Source: Vespa crabro
Taxonomy: Eukaryota; Arthropoda; Insecta; Hymenoptera; Vespidae
Length of the DNA stretch: 64,000 nucleotides
Assembly (NCBI RefSeq): GCF_910589235.1
Contig: NW_025813595.1
Coordinates: 5,782,501 to 5,846,500, forward strand
Direction: 5' to 3'
The position numbers were made by a program, and so were the translations under genes. The notes beneath the pieces were generated by a model. The model was given only the letters and a program-made list of their open reading frames with translations, ran no database searches and was not told the DNA's origin. Positions 28,837 to 42,029 of this stretch are shown piece after piece (the first letter of the stretch is position 1; every line of letters starts with the position of its first letter).

Positions 28837-31000
28837 AATATTATTAACAATATCGATGATAATATCGATATTAATATTATTAACAATAACAATAATAAAG
28901 ATAATAACTATAATAACGATTATAAAAATAAGAATAATATATATAACAATAATACTAACGATAATAATCATAATAACAATGACGATAATAACGATAAAAA
29001 CGATAATTATAATAACAATTTTTACGATAATATCGATAATAATTATAATAATAACATTAATAACTATAATAACGATAATAACGATAAAAATGATAATAAT
29101 CACAAAGATAATAACGATAATTACGAAAATAGCAGTCATAATAATAACGATAATAACGATAATAGCAATAATAATGATTAATATAATACCGTTACTAACG
29201 ATATTAACAATAATATCGATAATTATAATAATAACAGTAATTACGACATTAACGATAATTATAATAATAATAATAATAATAACAATAATAAAAATAACAA
29301 TAATAAAGATAATGACGATAATAATATTAATAACGATAATAATTATTTTAATAAAAGCAATTAATGCGATAATAACGATTATAATATTAATAATAATAAT
29401 AATAGTAACGAAAGTAAAGTTGATTACTATGACAACGATAATGATAATAACAATAACGATATATTGGTAATAACGATAATAATAATAACGATAATGACGA
29501 TGGAAATAATATTATTAAAAACGATAATAACGATAATTTCGATAATAATGATTATAATAATGACGTAAATAACGGTAATAGAAATAATATTAATAATGGT
29601 AATAACAATAATATAGATAATAATAATAATAATAACAACGATAATTATAATAAGAATATTAACGATATTAATTATAATAATTTTAATATCGATAGTAATT
29701 ATCATATTAATAGCAATAATAACGATCATAACGATATTGAAAGTAACAATAATAACGATAATTAAGATAATAATAAAAAAATTATAACGCTAATTATGAT
29801 AATATCCATTATACTAATAATGATAATAACGATACTAACTCTTCTAACAATAATAATAATAGTAATAATAAAAATAATGCCGATATTAATGATTCTAACG
29901 ATAATAATAATGACAATAATAGCGATAATAACGATATTAGCGATAATAACGATAATAATAATAACAATATTAACCATAATAATAATATTTATAAGATCGA
30001 TAATACAAATTATAACGACAATAATAGTAATAATAATAATAATTATAACAACGATAATAACGATAATAACATTAATAATAATAGTAATAATTACAATGAT
30101 AACAAAATGACAATAATAACGATAATAAAGATAATATTAATAACGGTATTAATGATATTAATAATAATAATAATAACGATAATAACGATAATAACGATAA
30201 TATCGATAATAATAATAATAACAGTAATAACAATAATAACGATAATAAGGATAATATCGATAATAATAAGAACAATAATACCGATAATATCAATATTAAT
30301 AATAATAATAATAACTTTAATAACGATAATAGTAATAATAATATTAACGATAATAACGACAAAAAAGATAATAATAATGAGAATAATATATAAAAGAATG
30401 ATATTAACGTTAATAATGAAAATTATAATTACAATAATAACGATAATAACGATAATAATGATAATAACGATAATAACTATTTAACAATAATAATAAAAAT
30501 AACGATAAAAGATATAATAATAGTAACGATAATAAAGATAAGAAAGGTAATAATAAATAAATAATTTCGATAATTATGATATTAATGAGGATATCGGAAA
30601 AAAAAATAACATAAATAACATTAATAACACTAATAAAGATAATAACGATAATAGTAATAATAAAAAAAGCGATTATAACGATAATAACGATAATAACAAT
30701 ATTAAAGATAATAATAATAATAATAATAATAAAAATAATAATGATAATGATAATAACTATAATAACAATAGCAATAGTAGTAAAAATAACAATATTAACA
30801 GTAATAAAAATAATGAAGCTAATAACGATGAAAAAAATAAGAATAATAACAATAACAACGTTAATATCGATAATAATAAAAATAATAATTGTTATATGGA
30901 TAATTACGATAATTACAATAATAATGATAATAATAATATCAATAATAACATTGATTTCTATAATAACTATAAAGACGTTAATAACGATATTAATGTTTTT

Positions 31001-31033
<33 letters not shown>

Positions 31034-32096
31034 GATGATAACGATATTAATAATTACGATATGAACGATAATAAAGATAATAACGATAGTAATGATGATC
31101 ATAATCATGAAAAAGTTTATATCGATAATAACGATAATAACTATTATCATACAATTATTAATAACGTTAATAAAAATTATAACAATAATAACGATAATGA
31201 CAATAATAATAGCAACGATAATAACAATTATAACGGCAATAATTAATATAATAATAACTATAATAATAATAATAGTAATATCGATAATAACGATAATAAT
31301 TTTAAAAATAATAAGAATAATGACCATAACAATGAAAATAACATTAATAACGATATCAATAATAACGATTGTAATAATAATAGCTATAAGGACGATAAAA
31401 ACTATAATAAACCTAATAATTATAATAACGATAATTTTACTAAAAATATTAACAATAATAACGATAATAACAATAATAACGATAATAGTAATAACAATAA
31501 TAAAGATATTAACAATAATACCTTTAATAATAATAACAATAACAACGATAAAATCGAAATAATGATTATAACGATAATAATAATAAAAGTAATAAAAATA
31601 ATAACAATAATAATGATTTTAATAATAATAATATTAACAATAATAGCAATAATATCGAAAATAACGATAATAACGTTAATTATTAATACATTAATGAAGA
31701 TTTTATCGATAATAAAGACGATAACGATAATAATTATAACGCTAATAACGATAATAACAATAATATCGATAACACATATATAATAATAATAAGAAAAATA
31801 ACTATAATATCGATAATAACGATATTAATAATAAAAATAATAAAGATAATAACGATAATAACGAAATTAATTATAATAATATTGAAATATATACTAACAA
31901 CCTGTACGATAATAACGATGATAAAGATGAAAATTATTACGATAAAAACAACAATAGCGATGATAATAATAACGATTTTAACGATAATATCGATAAAAAT
32001 AATAACAAAATTAACGATAATATCGATAACAATAACATTAACAATAACAATAATGAAGATAATAACGATAATAACGATAATAACAATAATAAAAAT

Positions 32097-32150
32097 AACT
32101 ATAATAAAGATAATAACAATAATAATAACTATAATAAAGATAATAACGAT
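32097..32150 (+). repeat. Tandem duplication, 30-bp unit
   Basis: AACTATAATAAAGATAATAA recurs at 32097 and 32127; the second unit changes AACAATAAT to AACGATAAT. Confidence 0.75.
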
Positions 32151-32655
32151 AATAATAATAGTACTAATAACAATAATAACAAAAATAACGCTAATAACGA
32201 TAATAACGATAAAAATAATATCAATAATAATGATAAAATCGATTATAACGATAATAATAAGAATAATAATAACGATATTAACGATATCAACGATAATAAC
32301 GTTTGTAATAATAACGATAATAACGATAACAATAATAATAATAATAATAACAATAATAACGATAACAACGATAATAATAGTTATAATAATAAATGTAACA
32401 ACGATATTAACGATAATAATGAAAATAATAATAACAATAATAACGATAATAAAGATAATAATAATTACGGTAAAATTGAATATAATAAAAATATTAATAA
32501 CCATAATATCGATGATAACGATAATAATAAGAATAAAAATAACGATAATAACGACATTAATGATAATGACTGTCATAATACTAATAATAATAACCATAAT
32601 ATAGATAATAACAATAATAATATTAACATCAACAACGACAATAATTAAAATAAGG

Positions 32656-32657
<2 letters not shown>

Positions 32658-32691
<34 letters not shown>
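32658..32691 (+). repeat. Pure (AAT)n tract
   Basis: About 11 uninterrupted AAT units inside the satellite, bounded by AAGG on the left and AGCAGCG on the right. Confidence 0.8.
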
Positions 32692-34289
32692 GCAGCGATT
32701 ATAACGATAATAACAATAGCATTATTAACGACAATAACAATAATAATAATAATGATATAAATAATAATAAAAATAACGTCGATATTAACTATAATAACTA
32801 TAATTACGATAAAATTAGTAGTAATAAAAACAATAATAACAATAATAACGATATTAACGTTAATAATAATAACAACAATAACGATAAAATTGATAATAAT
32901 AATATAAATAATAACAAATAATAACGATAATACAGATAATATCACTAATAATAATAACTAAAATGAGGAAAATAGTGATAATAATACTAACTATAATAAT
33001 GATAATATCGAAAATAATAAAAATAATTATAACTGTAATATAGTTAATGACAATAATAATAATAACAATAATAATGAAAGAAATATAATAACGATAATTA
33101 TAATAAAAATAATATTGATAACAACGATATTATCGATAAAAAAGATAATAATAACAATAATAACGATAATTAAGATAATAACGATTTTCATAATAATAGT
33201 GTTACCGATAAAATCGATTATAATATGAACAATATAACCATAATTACGATAATAATAATAAAAATAATAATAATAACGTTAAAACGATAATAACGTTAAT
33301 AATAATACTGATAATAATGATAATAGTAATAATAATAATAACGATACTAACGATAATAACGGTAATAACGATAATAAAGGTAATAAAAAAATAAATATAA
33401 TGAAAATAATGATAATAACGATATTATCGATAATACTGCTAATGATAAAAACGAGAATAGAAATAATAATAATAACAATTATACGAAAATATCGATAATA
33501 ACAATAATAACTATATTTACGATAACAATTCTAACGATAATAATGTTAATTTCGATAATAATAATAGCAATATTAACGATAATAACGATAATAGCAATAA
33601 TAATAACGATAATAGCTATAATAACGATAATAACGATAATAATAATAAGAACAATAACAATATTAACAATAATGACGACAATGATAATAATAATAATAAT
33701 GTTAATATCGATAATAATAATAACAATAATGAAAATAATAACGACAACAACGATAAATACGATAATGATGATACACATAATAAAAATAATAATTATTATA
33801 AAAACAATAAAGATAATAACGATAATAATAATAGAGATTGTAAAGACAATAATATAAATAATAATAACGACAATAACGATAATAACAATAGTAATAATAA
33901 TAATATTAATAATAATAATAAAAATAATAATAACGATAATAACGATAATAAGAATAATAGCGTTAATATTTATAGTAGTAATACAATAATAATGATAATA
34001 ACTATATTAACGATAACAGTAATAACGATAATGACGTTAATATCGATAATAATAATAACAATATTAACGATAATAACGCTAATAATAATAATAACGATAA
34101 TAGTAATAACGATAATAACGCCAAGAGTAATATTAACAATAATAATAATAATAATAGCTATAATAACGATAATAATAGTAGTAGTAGTAACAATAATAAT
34201 GATAATAACGATAATAAAGGCAATAACGATTATAATAATATTAATAATAACGATAATAACGATAATAACGATAATAATAATAACGATAC

Positions 34290-34297
34290 TTTTTTTT
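34290..34297 (-). other. E2 poly(A) tail
   Basis: Eight T residues on + between satellite (ending ACGATAC) and the element 3' terminal sequence GGTGGTCTGAG. Confidence 0.8.
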
Positions 34298-34575
34298 GGT
34301 GGTCTGAGTATGACAAACTTCACACACTGATCCAGGGACTCTAGAGGAACCCTTTACCATTTGGAACCCCATTAGAGTCCCTGGAGTGTCGGGCTCACCG
34401 TTGGAATAGGCACTACTGATTGAACTCATATCCATTCTAGTGGCATAGTGAAACCATCCCAGCACCCTCATATGACATTAATTTATGATGGCGCCACTTC
34501 ATCATGTCCCATTAATTAGGATGCCCACAATTTGGCTCTACGTGGCAGGAATCTGGTGCAACATTGGTAGCACGT
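34298..34575 (-). other. E2 3' UTR with perfect 12-bp inverted repeat
   Basis: Homologous to the 3' UTRs of E1 and E3. CCAGGGACTCTA at 34332-34343 is the exact reverse complement of TAGAGTCCCTGG at 34373-34384, giving a 12-bp stem with a 29-nt loop. E1 retains only the outer 8 bp of this stem and E3 has a mismatch within it, so E2 has the best-paired version. Confidence 0.78.
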
Positions 34576-35719
34576 CTATTGGTCGCCCATCTCCTTCTTT
34601 TTACGTAAGATTGCCATCACCTAGTACCAATCCCTGTTCCGCTCCTTCTGCCCTCGCAGCTCCTTTTCGACAATGTTGTCCGGCGACAAGTCTCCAAGCT
34701 CATGCTCCAAAGCAAATCGTTCGGCGCCCCACCGTGTACATATGAAGATCGTGTGGTGGGCTTCATCTACGGTTGAGTCGCCATAGGGGTATTTACCGTT
34801 TTCAACCTTCCTCATTTTTGCGAGGTAGGAGCAGAACAGACCATGCCCTATTAAAAATTGGGTGAGGTAGAAGTCGACATCCTTCGCCTCCCGGTTTAGC
34901 CAGCTGTCCAGCCGACTGACGAGTCGGGCCATCCATCTGCCATTATACTCCCGTTCCCATCTGTTTTGCCAGGTCTCGACGCTGGTAGACTTGGCGTGCC
35001 ATGATGCCTCCTACTTACCTAAAACGGACCTTTGCTGGTATACGAATTGTCTATCCTGGGCTAGTACATCGATCGGGATTACCCCCGCATCTACTAGCAC
35101 CGCGTGCTCAGAGTACGCGCTGTAAGAGCACGCGTTTCGGAGAGCGCCCCTCCTTTGTACCGCGGCTATGCGCTTGCGACAATTCTCTTTTCGCAGCGCC
35201 TCCGCCCATACTTCTGCGCCGTACTGCATCACTGCTTTGGCAGCACGCATCAGTATTCTCCTAGTGCACGGCCGGGGTCCGATGACATTGGCCATGAATG
35301 TGCCCAGCGTGGCTAAAACTTTTGCCGCCTTGTCAGCCGCCATTATTATATGCTCTCCGTAATTCAGTTTGCAATTGAGTATTACTCCAAGGTACCTGAC
35401 AGACGGCATTGTCTGGACCGTAGCGTCTCCTACGGTGAAGCTGGTCGTTTGGGGTGATATATACATTGAAATAAGTCGTCGAGATGTGTCTCACCCAATC
35501 GTATCCGCATCCGAATCCTTGATCCGACAAATGTATTTGTCGGGGATCTGGGATCCAAATGGTCGCGGTGACCAATTCGTCTGCGTACCATCCTAATCCT
35601 GCTGTGTCCTGGTACTGTTCAATGATTAAAACGATATCAGCTTGTTTCTCAGAGAAGAGCTGGTTTAGATGAAGGTGCAAGGTCCTGCTCCTTTTGAGAT
35701 TACTCTGAAGTACTCTCAT
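34576..35719 (-). pseudogene. E2 ORF2 pseudogene, EN start joined to RT C-terminus
   Basis: It starts at ATG 35719 with MRVLQSNLKRSRT and continues through the first part of the AP-endonuclease fold (EKQADIVLIIEQYQD, then GLGWYADELVTATIWIPD). Near 35450 a deletion of about 1.85 kb joins this, out of frame, to the post-palm region: FTVGDATVQ, SVRYLGVILNCKLNYGEHI and QYGAEVWAEAL. No YADD box remains. A TAG interrupts the frame just after SVLGK (near 35010), and the same frame resumes with the C-terminal region to the inferred stop at 34576. Its zinc-finger-like motif reads YPYGDSTVDEAHHTIFIC, so both first cysteine positions are lost in this copy. It is non-functional and useful mainly to show that VRYLGV was present in the family. 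Confidence 0.88.
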
Positions 35720-35730
35720 CTTGTTTTCCT

Positions 35731-37206
35731 CTAGTTGGCTGTTGCATGGGACTCCTGGAAAGCTTTGCAGTCGCTTGATCCTGCCAGGTGCTTCTTAGGT
35801 TCATCAACGCTATTGGAGCACAAGAAGCAAGTAGGCTCGCTGACCTTGCAGCCTTTGATCTTGTGCCCCGTCCCGCCGCAGAAATAGCAAAACTTATTGT
35901 AATCAGTGCCCTTGCACAAGGTGCTATAGTGACCTTAGTTGAGACAGCGGTAGCATCTCTGCTTTTCGCCTGACCCTGCAGCAGACGAAGCCGACCAGCA
36001 CTCAGCGGACCATTAAAAGTTTCGCAGCTGCTTCCTCTTCTAGTCTCACGATGGCCAGACGTAGTTGTCTCGCGTTGGGGTTCGTCAATTTTACCTCTAG
36101 ATTCCCCACGTAGTCTGGCAGGGTCCTCTTTAGGGCCTCATCGAATTCCACTACCGATGTGCAGCAATCGCAGTCCCGTATCCGCAGCGTAGATCTAGTG
36201 ACCAGTTCCGTGATGCTGCTCTTTTCTCCTACTTCTTTCCTCAGGGTTTCTGAGAATTAGTCATTGGTATGCCAGTGTTCTTCTTAAGTTCGAGGAGAAA
36301 CCATCCAGTTCTGGTTTACCGGTCCGATCTAAAGTCTACCCCTGTGTCGGTGGTCTTGAAGCGCTTATGGATGGATCCGATTACGTCTACGTAAGGTTTA
36401 CCTTGCACAGGTTTCAGGAGAGTCGCTTCCGGCCTTGTTCTGTTTCTCGGCCTGTCCTCCGATTTGCTCGAATTCTTTTTCTCCTGCTGTGGGTGTTTCG
36501 TCGCCTTTTTCGCTGGAATCTCCTTATCTTTCCTCTTCTTCTCGATCACCGTCCACTTGGTGGCTTCGGTCGTCATCGTCTCTTGCCTCGGTCTTTTGAG
36601 GCTTCCTTCAAGCGACTGCGGAGGGCTTGTGGCTCTCTCAATTGCGCCAGACTCAATTGCAGAATTTCCCCAAGGGCTCTAAGAAACTCGGTCGAGTTTC
36701 CTCGCTCCCTTATTGACCTCTTTTCGAGAGTTATACTTAAATTCGAGACTGTCTATTATGTCCTCCAATTCTGGGAATCCTTGCTTAATAATGTTGTTTA
36801 CATTTGGCAGTCTAGCAATAGCCAACTTCATTTTGGGAAGGAGGAATTTCGCTCGCGCGAGTTTCTCACTCTCTCCATCTTGTGGTGTCCCCTTCGCAGG
36901 CTGGATAGGTGACGTCAGGACGGAGAACCGCGTGATATCAACGGCCCTGGAAATCAATTGCCACTTCTCCAAGTGGATTTCATCATATCTTACCCTTCCT
37001 TGCGCTATAGAAACACCGCAGGCCAGGTCGCCAAACTGTGGTGCTCTTCCTGATGAAATATTCAAAGCTGGGGAGAGGTTGCCTTCCCCAAATTCAGGGC
37101 AGTTGCTGGATGACGACGGTGGGTGTCCTGCCCTAACACCACCAGACGCCGCCGTATTGTGGGTGTCCCTCCAAAGCGCGCATTAAACTTTTTCTGTGCT
37201 ATCCAT
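35731..37206 (-). pseudogene. E2 ORF1 pseudogene (Gag-like CCHC protein)
   Basis: The inferred start is ATG 37206, aligned with E1. A TAA lies 8 codons in, after MDSTEKV. The downstream protein is well preserved in pieces: a conserved N-terminal part (SGRAPQFGDLACGVSIAQGR, then FSVLTSPIQPAKGTPQDGE), an acidic helix (IIKQGFPELEDIIDSLEF), a basic NLS-like region (RPRNRTRPEATLLKP at 36316-36576), and C-terminal knuckles at 35731-35919. The second knuckle is CYFCGGTGHKIKGC. A third is complete here, starting CFLC, then H and C (CX2CX9HX6C), so the family ancestrally had three. ORF1 ends at a TAG (35733-35731) formed where E1 has AAG, 11 nt before the ORF2 ATG, so the ATGA coupling of E1 and E3 is lost. 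It has several frame breaks. Confidence 0.87.
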
Positions 37207-37430
37207 CTTAATAAATATAAATATTGGGAGTCAAACTCCCCAAAGGAAAGGAAAGGAAAGGAAGAATGCTTGAGAGTGAGAGATAGAATAGAAAATGATA
37301 TAAAAGAAGAACAAATGTAAAAACAGCCGTACAATAACATTCACACGCCATTCGCACAGTCCCTTTTAGACGCCTCCTAAGATAAGCAGGAAGTACTGTG
37401 GGAGTATTATACTTAACCACACGAACAGGG
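37207..37430 (-). other. E2 5' UTR
   Basis: About 224 bp, colinear with the E1 5' UTR. It keeps the TTTCC pyrimidine tract (37243-37264 on +) and the 5' terminal CCCTGTTCGTGTGG motif. A small hairpin, GGGAGT (37226-37231) with ACTCCC (37235-37240), sits next to the tract; E1 has a weaker counterpart (TTGGG with CCCCAA). Confidence 0.72.
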
Positions 37431-38724
37431 GTTAATAATACCGCTAATAACGATAATGACGATAATTATAATAACGATAATAACGACAATAATTATAGTA
37501 ATAATAGCGATAATAACGATTATAACGATAATAACGATAACTATAATAATAATAATAACGATAATAATAATAAAATAATAATAACCAAAAAATAATATCT
37601 GTATTAACGATAATAACAATAATATAAGAACGATAATTAATATAATAACGAAAATAATAATAATAACATTAATAATAATAATAATAATAATAACAGTATA
37701 TAATAATAATAATAATAATAATAGTAATAACAGTAGTAATAATATCAATATTAAAAATAATAAACATAATAACGATAATAATAATGACGATAACAAAGAT
37801 AATAAAGGTAATGACGATTATAATATTAACAAGAATAACGAAGAGAGTAATAATAATAATAACGATAATATCGATAATAACAATAATAATGATAATGATA
37901 ATAATATTAGTAATAACAATCCTAACGAGAATAAAAATAAAAACGATAATAATAATAATAATAGTAATAACAATAATAACGATAAAAACGAAAATAATAA
38001 TTACGATTATGACGGTAAAAATAATAAGAATAACGATAATAACGATAATTACGAGAATAGTACTAACGCTAATAACGTTAATAACGATTTTAACTATAAT
38101 AATAATAATAAAAATAACAATAATAACTATAATAACGACAGTAACGAAAAAATAATAATAATAATAACGATAATAACGATAACAACAAAAATAGTACTAT
38201 TTATAATATTAATTATAATAATAACGTTATTGACGATAATAACAATTATAGTAGTAGTAATAATTTCAATATTAACAATAATATCGATAATAACAATAAT
38301 AACGTTTATAACGATAGTATTAATAAGTTTAACAACAATAATATCGATAATAATAATAATAATTACAATTATAACGATAATAACATTAATATACGATAAT
38401 AACAATAATAATAAAAGTAATAATAATAATATTAAGTATAATTACTATAATAAGGGTAATAACGGTAATAATATTAGTAATAATAACAGTAATAAAAATA
38501 ATTACGATAAAAACGATTTAACGGTAATAATAATAACGTTAATAACAATAATAACGATAATAATAATACCCATATTTACGATAATATCTAAAATAATAAT
38601 ATTAATAATAATAACAATAATAACGATAATAACGATAATAACGATAATAACGATAATGATATTAAAAATAAATATTATAATAACGATAAGAACGATAACA
38701 TCGATAATAACGATAATAATAATA

Positions 38725-39420
38725 TTAATAATAACGATAATAATGATAACAATGATAATAAAATTAATAATAATAATAAGAATATTTACGATACACATGT
38801 TAGTAATTGTAATAATAGTAGTGATAATAACAATAAAAATACTAATAAAGTAAATAACGATACTTACGATAATAATAATTTCGATAATATAGTAATTATT
38901 AATATTAATAATATCGATAATTGCGACAATATGGTTACATATAATAATAATAATAAGGTTAATGACAATAATAACATTAATGACGATAATAACTATAATA
39001 ATAAATATAATAACAATAATAAGAGTAGTAATAATAACACTAAAGACAATAATAGCGATAATGATGATATTTAATATAATAACTTTAAAATAATAACGAT
39101 AATAACAATAACATCAATAATAATATTTAAACGATATTAACGATAATAATAACATGAATATTAACTATAATAACGGTATTAACGATAAAAATTATAGTAA
39201 TAATAAAGATAATAACGAAACTTACGATAATAACGATAATAATTATAATAATAGTAACGATAATAACGAAAAATACCATAAAAATAATAAAATTAATAAT
39301 GATAACAAAGTTAATAACGATAGTAACGATAATAACGTTAAAAATAATAATAATTTTTATTATTACAACGATAATAAGGATAATAACGATAATAACAGTA
39401 ATAATAATAATAACAATTAC
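38725..39420 (+). repeat. Segmental duplication, copy A (partner 44890-45520)
   Basis: Rare words shared in the same order with the partner: ACATGTTAGTAA (38795 and 44962), ACTAATAAAGTAAATAACGA, ATGGTTACATATAATAATAA (38931 and 45098), ATTAATGACGATAATA, CTTACGAT (39221 and 45285) and ATTATTACAACGATAATAAG (about 39359 and 45459). The offset is 6167 bp on the left half and 6064-6100 bp on the right, with an indel between about 38990 and 39205. Confidence 0.78.
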
Positions 39421-41781
39421 GATAATATCAATAATATCGATAACAATAATAATAATAACAACTATAAAGATAATAACGATAATAACGATAATAATAATAA
39501 CATTAATGACGATATTAATGATAATAACGATAATAATAATAATAATTATAACAATAATGACGATAAAAACAACAGTAATAATAATAACATTAATAACGAT
39601 AATAAAGATAATATTGATAATTACGATAATAATAATAATAACAAAATAACGATAAAACGATAATAACGATAATAATCATAATAATTATAATAATAACAAT
39701 AATAATAATAATAATGATAATATCTATAATAAGGATAGTAACGATAAGAACATTATTATTAATTATAATTATAACAATAATAACGAAAATTACGAGAATA
39801 ACGATAATAATAATAACGATAATAACGATAGTATTAATGATAACAATAACGATAATAACGAAATAGCAATAATAATGATAATAAAGAAAAAAATGATAAT
39901 AAAGAAAATAATAATAATAGTAACAAAAATAATAACGTTAATAACAACAATAAAGACAATAATTACTATAATAATGGTAACACTAATTATTATAACGATA
40001 ATAACGATTATAACGGTAATAATATCAGTAATAAAATGACTAATAAGAATAATAACGATAATAACGATAATAATAATATGAATATTAACGATAATAATGA
40101 TAATAATTATATATCGAAAGTAATTATCATATGAATAGCAATAATAACTATTATAACGATATTGAAAGTAAGAATGATAACGATAATAAAGATAATAACA
40201 ATAAAAATAAGAACGTCAATAACGATAACAACGATAATAACGATAATATCGGTAATAATAATAGTAATAATAACAATGATAACAGTATTAAGGATAATAA
40301 CGAAAATAAAAATAATAATAGTAATAACAATTATAACGATAAAAATAATAAGAATAGTAATAGCAATATTAACGACAATAAATAAATATCCATATTAACG
40401 ATATTAATAATAACGATAATGACGGTAATAATCAAAGTAATAACGATAATAACAATAATAGCAATAATAATAGAAGTAATAATAACAATAATAACGATAA
40501 TAATGCTAATAAAGATAATAATATTAACGATAATAATGACAATATTAATAATAATAATTACGATAATTACGATAATTAAGATAATAACGAATATAATATT
40601 ATAATAATAAAGATAATAACGATATTAACGATAATACCCATAATAACGGTAATAACGATAATCATATTAACGATCATAACGACAATAGTAAGAATATTAA
40701 TAGCAATAATAACGAATATAACGATTATTACGATAACATTATTAAAGATAATATCCACAATAGTAATAATAATAATAATGATAATACCGATATTAAGGAT
40801 AATAATAGTATTAATAATAAAACTAATAACTATAATAAAGTTAATAAAGATATTAATTATAATAATAATTATATTAATAAGGATAATTACGATAATAACG
40901 ATAACGATAACGATAATTATATCGATAATAATGATAAAAACGATAATAACGATAATAATAGTAGTAATAATAACAATAAAATCCATAATAAAGATAAAAA
41001 CGATTATAGTAACAATGATATTAACGATAATATTGATAATAATAATAACAATAATAACGGTAATCACTATAATAATACTAATAATAGTAAAGATAACAAC
41101 GATATTAACGATAATAATAATAAGAATAGTAACGACAATAACGATAATAATAATAAAATTGATAACGATAATTATGTTAATAACGATAATAATAATAGCA
41201 ATAATAAGGATAATAACAAAAAAAATTATAATAAAAGTAAACACATTATTAACCATAATAAAAATAGTAACGATAATAATAGTAACGAAAATGACGATAA
41301 TAATAGTATTAATAATAACAATAATAACGGTAATTATGATAATATCTATAATAATAATAAAGTTAATAACGAAAATAGCAATAATAATAATAAAGATAAT
41401 AACGATAATAATTATAACAATAAAAATAATTATGACAATAATAACAATAATAACGTTAATAATGATAATAATAATAACAATATTAACAATAACAATGATA
41501 ATAATTTAAAAACCATATTAATTATCATTAAAATAGCAATAATAACTATAATAACGATACTAAAAATAGCAATAATAACGATAATATTGATAATAATAAT
41601 AAAAAAAGTAACGTTAATAAAAATAATAACGATAATAACGATAATTATAATGAAATTAATAACGCTATTAACGATAATAGTAAAAACAATAATATCGATA
41701 ATAACGATAAAACCGTTAATAATAAAATCGATAATAAAAATAATAGTAAATATATGAATAACGATACAAAGGAGAAGAACG

Positions 41782-41818
<37 letters not shown>

Positions 41819-41986
41819 CAATATCGATAATAATATTAACAATGTTGGAGATAATATATGTAATAATAATAATAAAAATAATGAAAATAACAATAATATC
41901 TATAATAATAATAATAATATTAACGATATTGTCAATAAATATAATAATAATAATAAAAAATAATAAAGATAATACCTATAATTATG

Positions 41987-42028
<42 letters not shown>
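41987..42028 (+). repeat. Pure (AAT)n tract
   Basis: About 14 uninterrupted AAT units in satellite block 3. Confidence 0.8.

Positions 42029-42029
<1 letters not shown>

Larger units (their letters stand above)
19398..34289 (+). repeat. Satellite block 2, degenerate 9-bp AACGATAAT array
   Basis: Same satellite, same orientation as block 1, starting immediately after the E1 5' terminus and ending at the E2 A tail. Clean 9-mer runs appear around 19905-19935 and 33590-33640. It contains short tandem duplications (66 bp near 20001, 33 bp near 27121, 42 bp near 28753, 30 bp near 32097) and a pure AAT tract at 32658-32691. I see no gene or RNA in this block. Confidence 0.95.
34290..37430 (-). mobile_element. 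E2: R1-clade-like non-LTR retrotransposon, family A, internally deleted
   Basis: Second member of family A, minus strand, bounded by satellite on both sides. It keeps both termini: an A tail of 8 (T8 on + at 34290-34297) and a 5' end at CAGGG 37430 matching E1. It is only 3.1 kb because a single deletion of about 1.85 kb (measured against E3) removes everything from the middle of the endonuclease to the end of the RT palm, including GYADDI. The deletion joint is near 35450. ORF1 is full length but disrupted. The copy cannot encode its own enzyme. Confidence 0.92.

Noticed and set aside
37226..37240. Hairpin GGGAGT/ACTCCC as a transcription terminator
   Set aside because: It lies in the 5' UTR of a eukaryotic retroelement, and intrinsic terminators of the bacterial type do not apply.
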